DNA of 64,000 nucleotides from NCBI RefSeq assembly GCF_001277345.1, contig NZ_LIUT01000008.1, positions 787,819 to 851,818 of the forward strand, read 5' to 3'. This DNA is from Paenibacillus solani. GTDB taxonomy: Bacteria; Bacillota; Bacilli; Paenibacillales; Paenibacillaceae. Every line of letters starts with the position of its first letter. The stretch's first letter is position 1. The position numbers and the translations under genes are program-made. Below, in pieces: positions 63,075 to 64,000 of the stretch. The notes below the pieces were generated by a model, which worked only from the letters and a program-made list of their open reading frames with translations, had not been told where the DNA came from and did not search any database.

Positions 63075-63440
63075 ATGGCATACCAAAAGTTGGGCCGCGA
63101 TTCCAGTGCGCGTAAAGCGTTGTTCCGTGACCTGGTAACCGACCTTTTCTTATATGAACGCATTCAAACGACTGAAGCCAAAGCGAAAGAAGTTCGTTCA
63201 ATCGCTGAGAAGCTGATCACAAAAGCAAAAAAAGGTGATCTGCATGCTCGTCGTCAAGTAGCTGCATTCGTGCGTCGTGAGACTGTAGACGGTGAACAAG
63301 ATGCAATCCAAAAATTGTTCTCCGACATCGCTCCTCGCTACGTAGAGCGTCCAGGCGGATACACTCGTATTCTGAAGCTGGGACCTCGTCGTGGTGACGC
63401 AGCTCCAATGGTTTACTTGGAACTGGTTGACCGCGCGTAA
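63075..63440 (+). CDS. rplQ: Ribosomal protein bL17
   Basis: 121 residues: AYQKLGRDSSARKALFRDL, ERIQTTEAKAKEVRSIAEK and GGYTRILKLGPRRGDAAPM. Last gene of the alpha cluster. AAAGGAGGG precedes the ATG. Confidence 0.98.
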   Translation: MAYQKLGRDSSARKALFRDLVTDLFLYERIQTTEAKAKEVRSIAEKLITKAKKGDLHARRQVAAFVRRETVDGEQDAIQKLFSDIAPRYVERPGGYTRILKLGPRRGDAAPMVYLELVDRA

Positions 63441-63537
63441 CTTTAGCTTTGTTCTATTGAAGTGACTGTAGTTATGTATGCCCGGCCCTGTAGATATTTA
63501 TTCTTAGAGCCATCAACGGGAAGTGGTGCGAGATATA

Positions 63538-63620
63538 GTCGATCATCTGGTTCGACTCGTCTCGACTACCCCATGGGCAACATTACCGGGGACCTTCTAG
63601 TCATGTGGCTGACTCGAAGG
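63538..63620 (+). other. Structured stretch between rplQ and truA
   Basis: GTCGA/TCGAC (63538-63556), CCCC/GGGG (63570-63591) and CCTTCTAGTCA-TGTGGC-TGACTCGAAGG (63593-63620, one mismatch in 11) stand in a row just before a terminator. No convincing gene is seen in the 373 bases 63441-63813. It could be an rplQ 3' region, a small RNA or a leader. Confidence 0.4.
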
Positions 63621-63643
63621 ATTCGGCTTAACATGATGAAAAG

Positions 63644-63667
63644 GAGCTCCTATGGGGCTCTTTTTTT
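63644..63667 (+). terminator. Terminator after rplQ
   Basis: GAGCTCC (63644-63650), loop TAT and GGGGCTC (63654-63660, one T-G pair) are followed by T7. It closes the S10-spc-alpha transcription run. Confidence 0.88.
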
Positions 63668-63813
63668 GATGATATTCTATATATCGCAAGTAGACCTAGC
63701 TGTTTTAATCGCGGCCGCTTCATCTTTGAAAAAGCCTCGATACAGGTTTTCTTTTAATGTTTATAAGCTTTCGCTTGAGGAGTTCTTCAAGCAAAGCGCT
63801 CAGGAGGTCAGCG

Positions 63814-64000
63814 ATGCGTAATCTTCTGATGAAGGTCAGTTACGACGGTACCGATTATAACGGCTTTCAGACTCAGCCCGGTGGTCATACGATCCAAGAT
63901 TATCTGGAGGAAGCGATCCGCCGTTTGTCGGGAGAACAACTCAAGATTACGGCTTCGGGTAGAACGGATGCCGGGGTGCATGCCCGGGCCCAGGTATTCA
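63814..64000 (+). CDS. truA: tRNA pseudouridine synthase A (partial, 5' end)
   Basis: The first 62 codons are present; the rest lies beyond the window. NLLMKVSYDGTDYNGFQTQP is the N-terminal strand, and SGRTDAGVHARAQVF carries the catalytic aspartate. TruA modifies uridines 38-40 of tRNA anticodon arms. CAGGAGG lies 6-7 bases before the ATG. Confidence 0.95.
   Translation, partial: MRNLLMKVSYDGTDYNGFQTQPGGHTIQDYLEEAIRRLSGEQLKITASGRTDAGVHARAQVF

Noticed and set aside
63462..63821. Open frame overlapping the truA start
   Set aside because: It runs through hairpins and a rho-independent terminator, has no ribosome site and no family resemblance.

Overview
The window looks like a chromosomal, origin-proximal segment of a Bacillales bacterium, most likely Paenibacillus or a close relative. 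The grounds are the gene order (ctsR-mcsA-mcsB-clpC-radA-disA ... sigH ... rpoBC ... str, S10, spc and alpha clusters, as in Bacillus subtilis), strong GGAGG ribosome binding sites, frequent TTG and GTG starts, a T-box leader, and a CtsR operator. The genus call is inference from protein resemblance; no search was run.

Layout. (1) 1-52 is the 3' end of a 5S rRNA with a terminator. (2) 255-5111 is accessory: a leftward ArsR regulator plus an SRPBCC-PDZ protein under a clear promoter and palindromic operator, then a rightward block of two ABC-2 exporters with a short GntR (YtrA-type) regulator between them. (3) 5454-10137 is a five-gene catabolic operon: amidohydrolase, SelA-like PLP ammonia-lyase, KDPG-aldolase-like protein, PfkB-type sugar kinase and UTRA GntR regulator. 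It resembles D-glucosaminate catabolism but has no PTS. (4) 10359-15219 is the CtsR/McsA/McsB/ClpC protein quality-control operon. (5) 15383-28880 holds DNA repair and c-di-AMP (radA, disA), phosphatidylserine synthase, a PIN-TRAM protein, isoprenoid genes (ispDF), gltX, the T-box-controlled cysES, rRNA maturation (mrnC, rlmB), rae1 and sigH. (6) 29392-32866 is rpmG-secE-nusG-rplKAJL with an L10 leader. (7) 32995-41383 is an rRNA methyltransferase-like gene and rpoBC. (8) 41555-46308 is the str cluster (L7Ae-like, rpsL, rpsG, fusA, tuf). (9) 46627-47946 is a globin-coupled chemoreceptor gene (HemAT type) placed between tuf and rpsJ. (10) 48139-63440 is the full S10-spc-alpha run through rpoA and rplQ. 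(11) 63814-64000 is the start of truA.

Most of the window is a highly conserved gene-expression core, so coding novelty is limited. The less ordinary signals are in the accessory left end and between the core genes. They include two intergenic elements of about 170-200 bp bounded by imperfect terminal inverted repeats (23427-23626 and 33608-33774); the first appears to supply the -35 box of the cysES promoter. Others are a row of four small hairpins before rpmJ, a structured stretch before rpmG, competing hairpins in the rpoB leader, an interrupted hairpin before rpsL, structured DNA between rplQ and truA, and palindromic repeats before the chemoreceptor gene. All promoters, operators and hairpins were found by eye and are predictions.
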